Position numbers and translations under genes: made by a program
NCBI GenBank assembly: GCA_934219025.1
Contig: CAKQDG010000012.1
Span: 1 to 36,356 of the forward strand
Length of the DNA stretch: 36,356 nt
Reading direction: 5' to 3'
Source of the DNA: an uncultured Prevotella sp.
GTDB lineage: Bacteria > Bacteroidota > Bacteroidia > Bacteroidales > Bacteroidaceae
In this document: piece by piece, positions 1 through 8,588 of the stretch
Layout: every line of letters starts with the position of its first letter
Numbering within the stretch: the stretch's first letter is position 1
Notes under the pieces: generated by a model
Told to the model about the DNA's origin: nothing
What the model saw: only the letters and a program-made list of their open reading frames with translations
The model's database searches: none

Positions 1-453
1 CTCCGTGACTGGGGTTATGCCAAGGATTACGTGGAGTGCATGTGGCTCATTCTCCAGGCAGAGAAGCCAGAGGACTTCGTGATTGCTACAGGCAAGCAGC
101 ACTCAGTCCGTGAGTTCGCCCAGCTCGCATTCCACTATGTAGGTATCGAGCTGAAGTGGGAAGGCAAGGACGAGAACGAGAAGGGTATCTGCGTAGAAGG
201 GCCAGAGGAATTAATCGGCAAGACTCTCGTAGAAGTATCTCCAGACTTCTATCGTCCAACCGATGTTGTCAACCTTTGGGGTGACCCAACCAAGGCAAAA
301 GCCAAGCTCGGTTGGAATCCAAACACCACTTCATTCGAGGACTTGGTGAAGATTATGGTAGAGAGCGATATGGCGAAGGTAGCCGCTGAGGATGCCAGCA
401 TGAAAGTTCGCACCAATCTCGCTGAATATTTGGAGAAAGGTATCGTGAAGTAA
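1..453 (+). CDS. gmd: GDP-mannose 4,6-dehydratase, 3' fragment (5' end outside window)
   Basis: This is the C-terminal 150 residues of Gmd, an SDR-type enzyme that turns GDP-D-mannose into GDP-4-keto-6-deoxy-D-mannose in the cytoplasm. The frame is open from base 1, and the hallmark [14 protein letters not shown] is read directly. It is followed by the family's C-terminal segments: [11 protein letters not shown], the long [18 protein letters not shown] stretch and [17 protein letters not shown]. The start codon lies upstream, so the first in-frame ATG at base 40 is internal. The next gene, 49 nt downstream, is GDP-fucose synthase, which uses the product of this enzyme. Identification is near certain; only the N-terminal NADP-binding half is missing, because the window cuts it. 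Confidence 0.96.
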   Translation, partial: LRDWGYAKDYVECMWLILQAEKPEDFVIATGKQHSVREFAQLAFHYVGIELKWEGKDENEKGICVEGPEELIGKTLVEVSPDFYRPTDVVNLWGDPTKAKAKLGWNPNTTSFEDLVKIMVESDMAKVAAEDASMKVRTNLAEYLEKGIVK

Positions 454-460
454 GGTCTCA

Positions 461-487
461 CACGGATCTCACAGATTTCACGGATTT
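461..487. repeat. Three 9-bp tandem units in the gmd-fcl spacer
   Basis: Three back-to-back 9-mers, cacggatct, cacagattt and cacggattt, occupy the 49-nt spacer between gmd and fcl. Each unit differs from its neighbours at one or two positions. No hairpin is evident. The role is unknown; it could be a leftover of replication slippage or a small intergenic repeat. Confidence 0.6.
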
Positions 488-502
488 TTTAGGAACAAAA
501 AT

Positions 503-1711
503 ATGTTAGATAAGACTTCAAAGATATATGTTGCAGGACACCACGGTCTCGTGGGTTCTGCGATTTGGAATAACCTCAAGAAGAGAGGTTATAACAACTT
601 GGTAGGTTGTTCTCACAAAGAACTCGATTTGACCGACCAGTATGCAGTGCAGAAGTTCTTTGACGAGGAGCGTCCCGATGCCGTTGTCCTTGCCGCCGCC
701 TTCGTAGGCGGCATCATGGCGAACAGCCTCTATCGTGCCGACTTCATCATGCAGAATATGAAGATGCAATGCAATGTCATTAGCAATGCCTACTCTCATG
801 GCGTGAAGAAACTCCTCTTCTTGGGTAGTACTTGCATCTATCCAAAGGATGCACCACAGCCAATGAAAGAGGATGTCCTCCTGACCTCCCCGCTGGAGTA
901 TACCAACGAGGAGTATGCCATTGCCAAGATTGCCGGACTGAAGATGTGCGAGAGCTACAATCTTCAGTACGGCACGAACTACATTGCAGTGATGCCAACC
1001 AATCTCTATGGTCCTAACGACAACTTCCACTTGGAGAACAGTCATGTGATGCCAGCCATGATGCGTAAGATTTATCTTGCCAAACTCATCCACGACGGTG
1101 ACTGGCACAGCATTGAGGTGGACATGAACAAACGTCCTATCAACCCTACCGACAAGCTCCGTGCCATCATCGGCGAAGGCAATGTGGATGGCCACAACGA
1201 CCACGAGCGCATTCTGAAAGCCTTGGAGTTCTACGGCATCTATAATAATAAGGTGGTGCTTTGGGGTACCGGCAAACCACTCCGTGAGTTCCTTTGGAGC
1301 GAGGATATGGCTGATGCCAGCGTGCATGTGCTCCTGAATGTAGATTTCAAGGACATCATCGGCATCGAGAAATACTCATCTGTATTCTATGGAGCCAAGG
1401 TAGATGGAGTAGTGGATAGAAATAACTCCGAGGGCAGAGGCGGTGCCATTCCTTCACTCGGCGAGATTCGCAACTGCCATATCAACATAGGTACAGGCAA
1501 GGAGCTGACCATCCGAGAGCTTTCCGAGTTGGTAAAAAAGGCTGTAGGCTTCGAGGGCACCATCGAGTTCGATGCCAGCAAGCCGGATGGTACACCAAGA
1601 AAACTCATCTCCGTGGATAAGCTCCATAGCCTTGGTTGGACACATAAGGTCGAGATTGAGGATGGTGTACAGAAACTCTATGAGTGGTATCAAGAGAGTT
1701 TGAAAAGCTAA
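503..1711 (+). CDS. fcl: GDP-L-fucose synthase (long form)
   Basis: Bifunctional 3,5-epimerase/4-reductase of the extended SDR family. It converts GDP-4-keto-6-deoxy-mannose to GDP-L-fucose with NADPH. The Rossmann motif GHHGLVG is at residues 12-18. The catalytic set is visible as S109 and C111 in GSTCIYP, with Y138 and K142 in YAIAK. At 402 residues it is about 80 longer than the E. coli enzyme (321). The extra length lies in two insertions, roughly residues 197-248 (after the HVMPAMMRK segment) and 288-322 (before NCHINIGTG). I recall similar long forms from Bacteroidota but cannot check here. It follows gmd by 49 nt. Its product would feed the GT11 fucosyltransferase at 13621. Start at the first ATG after the spacer repeat. 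Confidence 0.95.
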   Translation: MLDKTSKIYVAGHHGLVGSAIWNNLKKRGYNNLVGCSHKELDLTDQYAVQKFFDEERPDAVVLAAAFVGGIMANSLYRADFIMQNMKMQCNVISNAYSHGVKKLLFLGSTCIYPKDAPQPMKEDVLLTSPLEYTNEEYAIAKIAGLKMCESYNLQYGTNYIAVMPTNLYGPNDNFHLENSHVMPAMMRKIYLAKLIHDGDWHSIEVDMNKRPINPTDKLRAIIGEGNVDGHNDHERILKALEFYGIYNNKVVLWGTGKPLREFLWSEDMADASVHVLLNVDFKDIIGIEKYSSVFYGAKVDGVVDRNNSEGRGGAIPSLGEIRNCHINIGTGKELTIRELSELVKKAVGFEGTIEFDASKPDGTPRKLISVDKLHSLGWTHKVEIEDGVQKLYEWYQESLKS

Positions 1712-1734
1712 GCCTTGCTTCATTTTACCTATAA

Positions 1735-1866
1735 TTTTTCATAAAAGTTCCAAAGGGTGAAGCAAATAATAAGGATTTGATTTCCCTATCGTATGATTAT
1801 GCGGTTGAAATAGAGAAGTTATTTGAGGACTATATTAAAGAGAATAAATTGGAACAGAAAGATTAA
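1735..1866 (+). pseudogene. 3' remnant of an unidentified gene, no start codon
   Basis: An open frame with protein-like composition fills the fcl to 1890 spacer but has no ATG. It follows an in-frame stop at 1732-1734 and ends with TAA at 1864-1866. The readable part begins VPKGEANNKDLISLSYDYAV and ends with a charged helix (IEKLFEDYIKENKLEQKD). It resembles the C-terminal end of a real protein whose front part has been lost. I do not recognise the family. It sits where polysaccharide genes give way to an AT-rich interruption, so it may mark a deletion or insertion boundary. It could also be chance coding-like sequence. Confidence 0.4.
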
Positions 1867-1889
1867 TAAGAAACTTAAAAACATTAGCT

Positions 1890-3467
1890 ATGACGGAAAA
1901 AGAAAGACAAGATAAACGAGAAAAGGCGATAGCCATAATCGATAATTTTAGTATATATCATGCAGGAACAGCAATAACAGTAGGCGCATTTGGTGGTCAG
2001 TTCGGTGCAGACAGAGTAGCCTTAACGGCATTGACTGTAACAATGATAGAGCAAATTTGTAATGTTTATGGTGTAAAAAGCAGAACTGCCAAAAACATCT
2101 ACATTGCAAGAGCTATCTATCGTTTGACAAAAAATGGCACAATGATAGCTCATGCTATATTGAATTGGGTTCCGTTAGGCAGTTTTGCTAATGGTGCCAC
2201 AACATATTTTCTAACTCGTAGTGCTGGAATGAAATGCATAAATGAGATAGAGCATGAGCAGATGACTACCATAAGCCAGTTACTCAATGTCGGAAAAGAT
2301 GTTCTTATACATGAAACAGGTAGCACAATAGACAGTACCATGAACGATTTGGATGGTATGTCTACAGAGGATGTATTGGAAAAGACAAGAGATACCTTAG
2401 GGACAAACTTGACGGCAGATTTGAAGATTGAGAGCATAATTGAAGCTATAGACAAAATACCTACTGATTTGAAAAAAGATGTAGGTGCAGCTATTGGCGG
2501 CGCATTAAAGGCAAATTTAAGGGAATGTATGTTTAAAGACCCTAAGACTGTAGATTCTTCAAAGCTTCTCAGAGACATGCTCTTCGATGCTATTTGTGGT
2601 GTCGCAGCAGAACACACGAAACTGACAAGAGAAGAAATCGAATTCCGCTTTATACATAAGAACAATGAATATGATGGGACATTCGATGAATTCTTGCGAA
2701 ACACAACAGAAAAGTATGATTCTCTTGCAAAAGGAAGAGACATGATAACAGCTGTAAGATTTGCTTATTCTTCAATATCAAACGAGATTAAGTTGCGTAT
2801 GGGAGTCACGTCAGAAGACATTGCAAAGAGTGTGTTGAACAACCCATACGACAACGAGATTGAAAGTATTTACCGCATATATCTACCTATGATTTATGAC
2901 TCAGACAACAAGGTCTCAGCCTTGGCTAAAGCCGCTATGCTGTACCAAAACCTGTGCATCATAAATTATCGCTATAATGTTCCTGATCTGCATCCTGAAA
3001 AGACTGATGACAATTTAGTCTATTTCATTGCTGGTAGAATTAAGAACAAGACGGTTCTGTTTGCAAACTTGACGACCGAAGATATAGCATTCATCCTTTC
3101 AGAGTATATTTCACTACATCTTGATATGATACAATTGAAGGTGTCTTTACCTGTAATTGGATATAACAATGATATTTGTACAAAAGAAGATAATTCGGTC
3201 AGTATTAAGATAAACAACTATTGGCTAATGATTGCACAAAACAGCCAACATAAAAAAAGTGTATGGTCTGATGGTATCGCATTCTATATCTACAGAAAAA
3301 ATCTTAGCAATATTTTCAATGGGGTCCATTCTTCATTGACAAAAGACGACAAACTTATTTATACTACAGCAGAGATACTGAAGAATAATCTGAAATTACT
3401 GGAAGCTGTAAATACAGAGGTAGTTGCTTATTATATAGCAGAAACTTTTGATAGGTACATGAATTAG
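1890..3467 (+). CDS. DUF697-like membrane protein of unknown function
   Basis: A 525-residue protein. Residues 25-60 and 80-112 form two hydrophobic stretches around GGQFGADRVALTALTVTMIE and a following IYG-like turn. This is reminiscent of the DUF697 / YcjF-type membrane domain, which usually carries an 'LTALQxxMI...IYG' pattern next to GTPase domains. No P-loop is present here. The remaining 400 or so residues look soluble and mostly helical, including a stretch (residues 145-245) rich in Asp/Lys helices, and carry no motif I recognise. It is followed after 30 nt by another membrane-anchored protein (3498-4379), so the two probably form one unit. Base composition is more AT-rich than gmd/fcl, consistent with later acquisition. 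A stress- or phage-sensing role is only a guess. Confidence 0.6.
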   Translation: MTEKERQDKREKAIAIIDNFSIYHAGTAITVGAFGGQFGADRVALTALTVTMIEQICNVYGVKSRTAKNIYIARAIYRLTKNGTMIAHAILNWVPLGSFANGATTYFLTRSAGMKCINEIEHEQMTTISQLLNVGKDVLIHETGSTIDSTMNDLDGMSTEDVLEKTRDTLGTNLTADLKIESIIEAIDKIPTDLKKDVGAAIGGALKANLRECMFKDPKTVDSSKLLRDMLFDAICGVAAEHTKLTREEIEFRFIHKNNEYDGTFDEFLRNTTEKYDSLAKGRDMITAVRFAYSSISNEIKLRMGVTSEDIAKSVLNNPYDNEIESIYRIYLPMIYDSDNKVSALAKAAMLYQNLCIINYRYNVPDLHPEKTDDNLVYFIAGRIKNKTVLFANLTTEDIAFILSEYISLHLDMIQLKVSLPVIGYNNDICTKEDNSVSIKINNYWLMIAQNSQHKKSVWSDGIAFYIYRKNLSNIFNGVHSSLTKDDKLIYTTAEILKNNLKLLEAVNTEVVAYYIAETFDRYMN

Positions 3468-3497
3468 TTCCCCTAACTCATTTGATACAGACAAAAA

Positions 3498-4379
3498 ATG
3501 ACTGATTATTGGAACAAAAAGATAAGCATTCACCACTTGTACTATGCGTTGTCAATATGCATTCTATGTGCTATTTGTCTTTTGGTGATACTTTGTTCTT
3601 CAAAAATATCAGATGAGGCATTTCAAAATTTCTCTTTTGCGTCAACAGTCGTTTCGATAGTTTTGGCGGTCGTTTCAATATTATTCTCTATTTGGACATC
3701 CAGAGGAATCAATGATTCCTTTGGAAATTTCCGGGGATTGAAGACAGACTTGCAGGATGAAATGTCGAAAATCTCCGAAGTAAGCTTGACTGGAAAGAAA
3801 TTTGAAAGCGACATCGAGGTTTATGTAGGGCACGATTCGGTAAATGTCCCCCGTCTAATGAAAGAAGCAAAGCACTATATATTCTTACATGCAGCCTATT
3901 ACCCCAAATATGGTGTTGATGAGCAAGGAGTAATATTGAAGGAAGTTCTTGACAATAATCCAAAACTCAAATTAAAAGTTGTTTTCTCATCATCTTCTGC
4001 AGAATGGACTAGTGAATTTGCGAGAATATTAAGACCACATTTTTCAAAGGAAGCCTATGTCGAAGCTCTGAACCATTCTAAGCTTTTGTTTGAACAACTC
4101 AATGAGATGCACGGCAAAAGAGTTCAAATTATAGAGACTGAACAGTTACCTGTGTTTCCCATACTAATGATAGACAATGACTTGATTATTGGTTTTTATT
4201 CCCATTCTCGGATAGTAGCCCCACATGGACTATGGATTAAAATACGAAACAAAAAAGTAATAAGTATGTATGAAACTTTGGCAGTCAACGGTGATGATGA
4301 TGCCAACATTAGTGATTTCACCAATGAGGAAAAAGCCATATTTAGATTTGTTGAAGAAATATATAATACACTAAAATGA
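3498..4379 (+). CDS. Two-TM protein with PLD-like soluble domain
   Basis: A 293-residue protein with two predicted membrane helices near the N-terminus (about residues 15-34 and 46-66). A cytoplasmic domain of some 200 residues follows. That domain alternates strands and helices: a segment around HYIFLHAAYYPKYG, then LKLKVVFSSSSAEW, a long helix, and a strand reading PILMIDNDLIIGFYSHS near residues 220-236. The last piece resembles the '(D)xxxIIG S' strand of phospholipase-D-like folds, but no HxK(x)4D catalytic motif is present, so it would be a non-catalytic relative at best. It lies 30 nt after the DUF697-like gene. Both are likely co-expressed at the inner membrane. Function unknown. Confidence 0.6.
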   Translation: MTDYWNKKISIHHLYYALSICILCAICLLVILCSSKISDEAFQNFSFASTVVSIVLAVVSILFSIWTSRGINDSFGNFRGLKTDLQDEMSKISEVSLTGKKFESDIEVYVGHDSVNVPRLMKEAKHYIFLHAAYYPKYGVDEQGVILKEVLDNNPKLKLKVVFSSSSAEWTSEFARILRPHFSKEAYVEALNHSKLLFEQLNEMHGKRVQIIETEQLPVFPILMIDNDLIIGFYSHSRIVAPHGLWIKIRNKKVISMYETLAVNGDDDANISDFTNEEKAIFRFVEEIYNTLK

Positions 4380-4417
4380 AATAGTCTTTATAGAAAGGCT
4401 TAATATTATAAACAGAA

Positions 4418-5947
4418 ATGTCTCAAACATCAGATAATAACAAACGAATAGCGAAGAATACGCTGCTTCTTTACCTCCGTCTTGTCCTTACCATGGGTGT
4501 GGGACTGTTCACCAGCCGAGTGGTATTGAACACTTTAGGAGTAGAAGACTATGGAGTTTATAATGTTGTAGGTGGAGTCGTGGCTATGTTTGCCCTCTTC
4601 ACAGGGTCATTGTCAGCGGCAATAAGCCGATTCCTCACCTATGAATTAGGTAAGGGAAATGTAAAAAAACTCAACGTAGTGTTCTCTACGAGTGTCACAA
4701 TACAATTGATATTGGCCATTGTGGTGTGCCTTCTGGCGGAAATAGGAGGTGTGTGGTTCTTGAACACTCACATGAACATCCCTGCCGACAGAATGAATGC
4801 CGCCAACTGGGTGCTGCAATTTTCTATCCTTACCTTTGCGATAAATCTTATAAGCGTGCCCTATAATGCAGCCATCATTGCACATGAAAAGATGTCTGCA
4901 TTTGCTTATATCAGTATTTTGGAAGTGATTATGAAATTGGTGGTGGCTTACGCCTTGTACGTCTCGCCAATAGACAAGTTGAAAACTTATGCGATACTCT
5001 TGGCTCTTGTGGCATTGATTATACGATTTGTGTATAGTATTTATTGCAGCCGAAATTTCCAGGAATGTCATTACAAGTTTGTATTCGACAAGTCACTTCT
5101 CAAGCAGATGACAGGCTTTGCAGGATGGAATCTCTTGGGGTCGGGGGCTTATCTCTTCAATACACAGGGAGTGAACATCGTAACCAATCTGTATTTTGGT
5201 GTGGCTGTGAATGCAGCCCGTGGTGTGGCTAGTCAGGCGGAAGGTATCATTCGTCAGTTTGTCACAAATTTCACTACGGCTATCAATCCGCAAATTACCA
5301 AGTCTTATGCGGCTGGAGATATGTCCTATATGTACAGTTTGGTATGCCGTGGAGCCAAGTTCTCCTATTTTTTGATGTTCTTCTTTGCCGTTCCGTTTAT
5401 GTTTGAGACGGAAACCATCATGCAGTTATGGTTGAAGAACTATCCGCCAGAGGCACCGCTGTTCCTCCGTCTGTCAATGATAGGCACATTGTTCGACATT
5501 TTGGGAAATGCCACTGCCAATGCTGCTTGGGCTACAGGCAATGTGAAACGGTATTATATAGTTATTGGCGGCGTAGGTTGTTTGGTTTTTCCTCTGTCAT
5601 GGCTCGCCTTCTTTTTAGGTATGGATGCTTATGCTTCTTACCTTGCTTTTGCCGTTATCTATTTGGTCTTGGTATTCTTGAAGCTTTATATCATCAAGGG
5701 ACTGATAGGTTTCCCCGTAGCCGACTTTTACAAGAATGTGTTTGGTCGGATTGTACCTGTCTCCATATTGTCTTTTATGCTGCCAGCTTTGGTTTATTTC
5801 AATATGGATGAGTCTCTGTTGCGCACATTCATAGTCATTGTGGTAAGCGGTGTTTCCACGGCAGGTATTATTTATGGTATCGGCATGACGAAAACGGAAA
5901 GAATGAAGATTACACAGATGGTAAAACAAAAAATATGCAAGAAATAA
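4418..5947 (+). CDS. Polysaccharide flippase, MOP/Wzx type
   Basis: A 509-residue, highly hydrophobic protein with about 12-14 membrane segments. It starts with the typical exporter N-terminus, KNTLLLYLRLVLTMGVGLFT, then SRVVLNTLGVEDYGVYNVVG. That pattern is characteristic of Wzx-like members of the MOP superfamily, which flip undecaprenyl-linked repeat units across the inner membrane. Further family features include LLKQMTGFAGWNLLGSGAYL and the mid-protein AVNAARGVASQAEG. It opens the main polysaccharide cluster and is followed one base later by the SDR gene at 5949. With the Wzy candidate at 11615 it suggests a Wzx/Wzy-dependent pathway rather than an ABC transporter, since no ABC transporter genes are in the window. 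Confidence 0.9.
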   Translation: MSQTSDNNKRIAKNTLLLYLRLVLTMGVGLFTSRVVLNTLGVEDYGVYNVVGGVVAMFALFTGSLSAAISRFLTYELGKGNVKKLNVVFSTSVTIQLILAIVVCLLAEIGGVWFLNTHMNIPADRMNAANWVLQFSILTFAINLISVPYNAAIIAHEKMSAFAYISILEVIMKLVVAYALYVSPIDKLKTYAILLALVALIIRFVYSIYCSRNFQECHYKFVFDKSLLKQMTGFAGWNLLGSGAYLFNTQGVNIVTNLYFGVAVNAARGVASQAEGIIRQFVTNFTTAINPQITKSYAAGDMSYMYSLVCRGAKFSYFLMFFFAVPFMFETETIMQLWLKNYPPEAPLFLRLSMIGTLFDILGNATANAAWATGNVKRYYIVIGGVGCLVFPLSWLAFFLGMDAYASYLAFAVIYLVLVFLKLYIIKGLIGFPVADFYKNVFGRIVPVSILSFMLPALVYFNMDESLLRTFIVIVVSGVSTAGIIYGIGMTKTERMKITQMVKQKICKK

Positions 5948-5948
5948 T

Positions 5949-6821
5949 ATGGGAATGAAACAATACATAAAAAGAGGACTGAAATTTATTTTGCATGGCG
6001 TGCCAGAACGCAAGGTATATGCGCAGGTTTCCTATCTCGCTCCTAACGAGATGCTGAAAGGCAGGACAGCTTTGATAACAGGTGGAACAAGCGGCATCGG
6101 GTACGAGGTGGCTAAAGCCTACATCAATGCGGGGGCAAGGGTTGTCATCACAGGCAGAAACGAAGAAAAAGTGAAGAAGGCATGTGAGGCTATCGACAAG
6201 GAAGTTTCTCGAAAGGGAAACATCTTTGGAATTGCCATGGACAATACTGATGTGAAGTCAATGCCAAGTAAACTTCAAGACATAGAACGAGTGTTGGTCA
6301 ACGGCCATATTGACATCTTAGTAAATAATGCTGGTGTCGTTGGCGGTGAGGTGGCGAATTGTTCTGAGGAATTGTATGATACAATTCTCGATACGAATTT
6401 AAAGGGGACGTTCTTTTTATCAAAATTAGTGGCAAGATATTGGGTTGACAATCAAATTGAAGGCAATATCTTGATGATGGGATCAAGCTCTTCCCTTCGC
6501 CCTGCCACTTCTGCCTACACGATAACCAAGAACGCCCTGTTTGGTTTCACCAAAGGATTGGCAAAGGTGCTTGCTCCTCATGGCATCACGGTGAATGGAT
6601 TGGCTCCAGGTCCTACTGCCACACCGATGACCATGCCGAATGGTGTAAGGGATGAGATTTCATTCCCAAATCCTTTGGGCAGATATGTGATGCCTGGCGA
6701 GATTGCCAATATGGCAGTCTTTCTTGTCAGCAACATGGGACGCTCTATCATAGGCGACATGGTGTTCATGACAGGAGGTTCAGGCATAGTGACTTTTGAT
6801 GACGTAAAATATTCATTTTAA
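5949..6821 (+). CDS. SDR-family oxidoreductase
   Basis: A classical short-chain dehydrogenase/reductase of 290 residues. After an unusual N-terminal extension of about 38 residues it shows the cofactor motif ITGGTSGIG (43-51), NNAG (126-129), a serine cluster at 178-182 and the catalytic Y190-x3-K194. The C-terminal part has the usual NGLAPGPTATPMT loop and a final GDMVFMTGG segment. It probably reduces a keto group on a sugar or small-molecule precursor with NAD(P)H. The start is one base after the flippase stop, and the MenD-like gene begins 16 nt after it. The pair may act in sequence on one precursor. The exact substrate cannot be read from the sequence. Confidence 0.9.
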   Translation: MGMKQYIKRGLKFILHGVPERKVYAQVSYLAPNEMLKGRTALITGGTSGIGYEVAKAYINAGARVVITGRNEEKVKKACEAIDKEVSRKGNIFGIAMDNTDVKSMPSKLQDIERVLVNGHIDILVNNAGVVGGEVANCSEELYDTILDTNLKGTFFLSKLVARYWVDNQIEGNILMMGSSSSLRPATSAYTITKNALFGFTKGLAKVLAPHGITVNGLAPGPTATPMTMPNGVRDEISFPNPLGRYVMPGEIANMAVFLVSNMGRSIIGDMVFMTGGSGIVTFDDVKYSF

Positions 6822-6837
6822 TAATTGAAATATAGAT

Positions 6838-8571
6838 ATGCAATATCATTATACAAACGAGAAAAATGTACTTTTTTGTATTTCGCTTCTTAAGGCGTAT
6901 GGCATTAAAAAAATCGTTGTAAGCCCGGGGACAACCAATGTGACGTTCGTCGCTTCTGTGCAACGTGACGGCTATTTTGAACTATATTCTTCGGTGGATG
7001 AAAGATCGGCTGCTTACATCGCTTGTGGCTTAGCAGCCGAGAGTGGAGAACCTGTCGCTTTGAGCTGTACGGGAGCTACCGCTTCTCGTAATTATTACCC
7101 AGGCATAACCGAGGCTTATTACCGAAAATTGCCTGTACTTGCCATTACTTCTACAAGAGATATTTCAAAGATTGGGCATCTGCATGACCAGCAAATGGAT
7201 CGAAGCGTCCAGCCGAAAGACACAGTGAAGTGTAGTGTGCAAATTCAGACGATAAAAGATGCCACTGATGAATGGGATGTGATGATAAAATTGAATGAGG
7301 CAATGCAAGCCTTGACCCGTAATGGTGGCGGTCCTGCCCACATCAATTTGACCACGACTTACTCACGTGATTATTCAGTTTTGGAATTACCTAAGGTTCG
7401 CAAGATTGGTCACTATGCCATTTTTGATGAGCTTCCAAAGATGGAACAAAAAAAAGTCGCCATTTATGTCGGCACTCATGCTAAATGGACAAAGCGATTG
7501 ACAGATGCCGTTGACAAATTCTGCCAATCCCACAATGCCGTGGTGTTCTCAGAACCATGTAGTGGATATAAGGGCAAATACAGGGTGTTCTATTTTTTGG
7601 CTGGCAACCAGCCTGTGCCTGATGCGAACAAATGTCCGGATTTGTTGATTCACATCGGTGAGGTCAGTGCTTTCCCTGATACATTCAGTGGTTGCAAAGA
7701 GGTTTGGCGAGTGAACGAGGATGGAGAAATACGCGACAAACTCCAGAAGCTAACGGCTGTATTTGAGATGCCAGAATATGCTTTCTTTGAGCATTATGCT
7801 ACAGATGTAGTCGGAGACGATTCTTATCTGGAGGCATGCAACAAGCGTAATGCAGAGTTGATGAAGAAAACACCAGAACTTCCTTTCTCTAATGTATGGA
7901 TAGCCCAACAGATGCATAAAGCTATTCCCGAAGATGCTGTACTCCACTTGGGCATTTTGAGTTCTTTGCGTGCTTGGACACTGATGGGTACTCCTGCCAA
8001 CAGAGATATTAATTGCAATGAAGGCGGTTTTGGTATCGATGGTAATATGTCCTCGTTGTTGGGAGCGTCTTTGGTTCATCCCGAAAAGTTATATTTCGGC
8101 ATTGTCGGTGACTTGTCTTTCTTCTATGACATGAACGTGGTGGGCAACCGTCATTTGCATAACAATGTGCGTATTATGGTTATCAATAATGGTCGTGGCA
8201 ACGAGTTCCGCCTTTACACCAATCCTGCAAGAATGTTTGGCGCAGAGACCGATGAGTATATTTCGGCAGCAAGACATTTCGGCAACAAGTCACCGCTCGT
8301 TATTAAGCATTATGCCGAGGATTTAGGATTTGAGTATTTTTCTGCGGAGAATAAAGAAGAGTTCCTTCCTAACGTGAATCGTTTCCTTACTCCAGAAATG
8401 ACAGACAAGCCGATGATTTTTGAGGTGTTCACAGACACTGAAGATGAGAATACGGCTCTCTATACCGTCAATCATCTCGACCAGTCGTCAACAGACAAAT
8501 TGAAAGACAGAATCAAGGGGGTTATCGGAGAGGACACCATTAAGAGTATTAAATCATTTATCAAAAAATAA
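6838..8571 (+). CDS. Thiamine diphosphate-dependent enzyme, MenD-like
   Basis: A 577-residue ThDP enzyme with the three-domain layout of MenD and acetolactate-synthase relatives. The N-terminal pyrimidine-binding domain holds E55 in SSVDERSAAY, followed by the MenD-like substrate-side stretch CTGATASRNYYPGITEAYYR. The C-terminal domain has the diphosphate/Mg motif starting at G424-D425-L426 and ending at N450-N451. GDL in place of GDG is also seen in MenD. A menaquinone role is unlikely because no other men genes are nearby. Position between the SDR and the pyruvyltransferase fusion, within a polysaccharide operon, suggests it makes or modifies an unusual glycan building block, for example by decarboxylating a 2-oxo acid and transferring a carbon unit. 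That assignment is inference. Confidence 0.85.
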   Translation: MQYHYTNEKNVLFCISLLKAYGIKKIVVSPGTTNVTFVASVQRDGYFELYSSVDERSAAYIACGLAAESGEPVALSCTGATASRNYYPGITEAYYRKLPVLAITSTRDISKIGHLHDQQMDRSVQPKDTVKCSVQIQTIKDATDEWDVMIKLNEAMQALTRNGGGPAHINLTTTYSRDYSVLELPKVRKIGHYAIFDELPKMEQKKVAIYVGTHAKWTKRLTDAVDKFCQSHNAVVFSEPCSGYKGKYRVFYFLAGNQPVPDANKCPDLLIHIGEVSAFPDTFSGCKEVWRVNEDGEIRDKLQKLTAVFEMPEYAFFEHYATDVVGDDSYLEACNKRNAELMKKTPELPFSNVWIAQQMHKAIPEDAVLHLGILSSLRAWTLMGTPANRDINCNEGGFGIDGNMSSLLGASLVHPEKLYFGIVGDLSFFYDMNVVGNRHLHNNVRIMVINNGRGNEFRLYTNPARMFGAETDEYISAARHFGNKSPLVIKHYAEDLGFEYFSAENKEEFLPNVNRFLTPEMTDKPMIFEVFTDTEDENTALYTVNHLDQSSTDKLKDRIKGVIGEDTIKSIKSFIKK

Positions 8572-8588
8572 GAAGACTATCCTATATT

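Noticed and set aside
518..1327. Long minus-strand open frame opposite fcl
   Set aside because: It is the reverse-frame shadow of a strongly conserved gene with no homologous motifs of its own.
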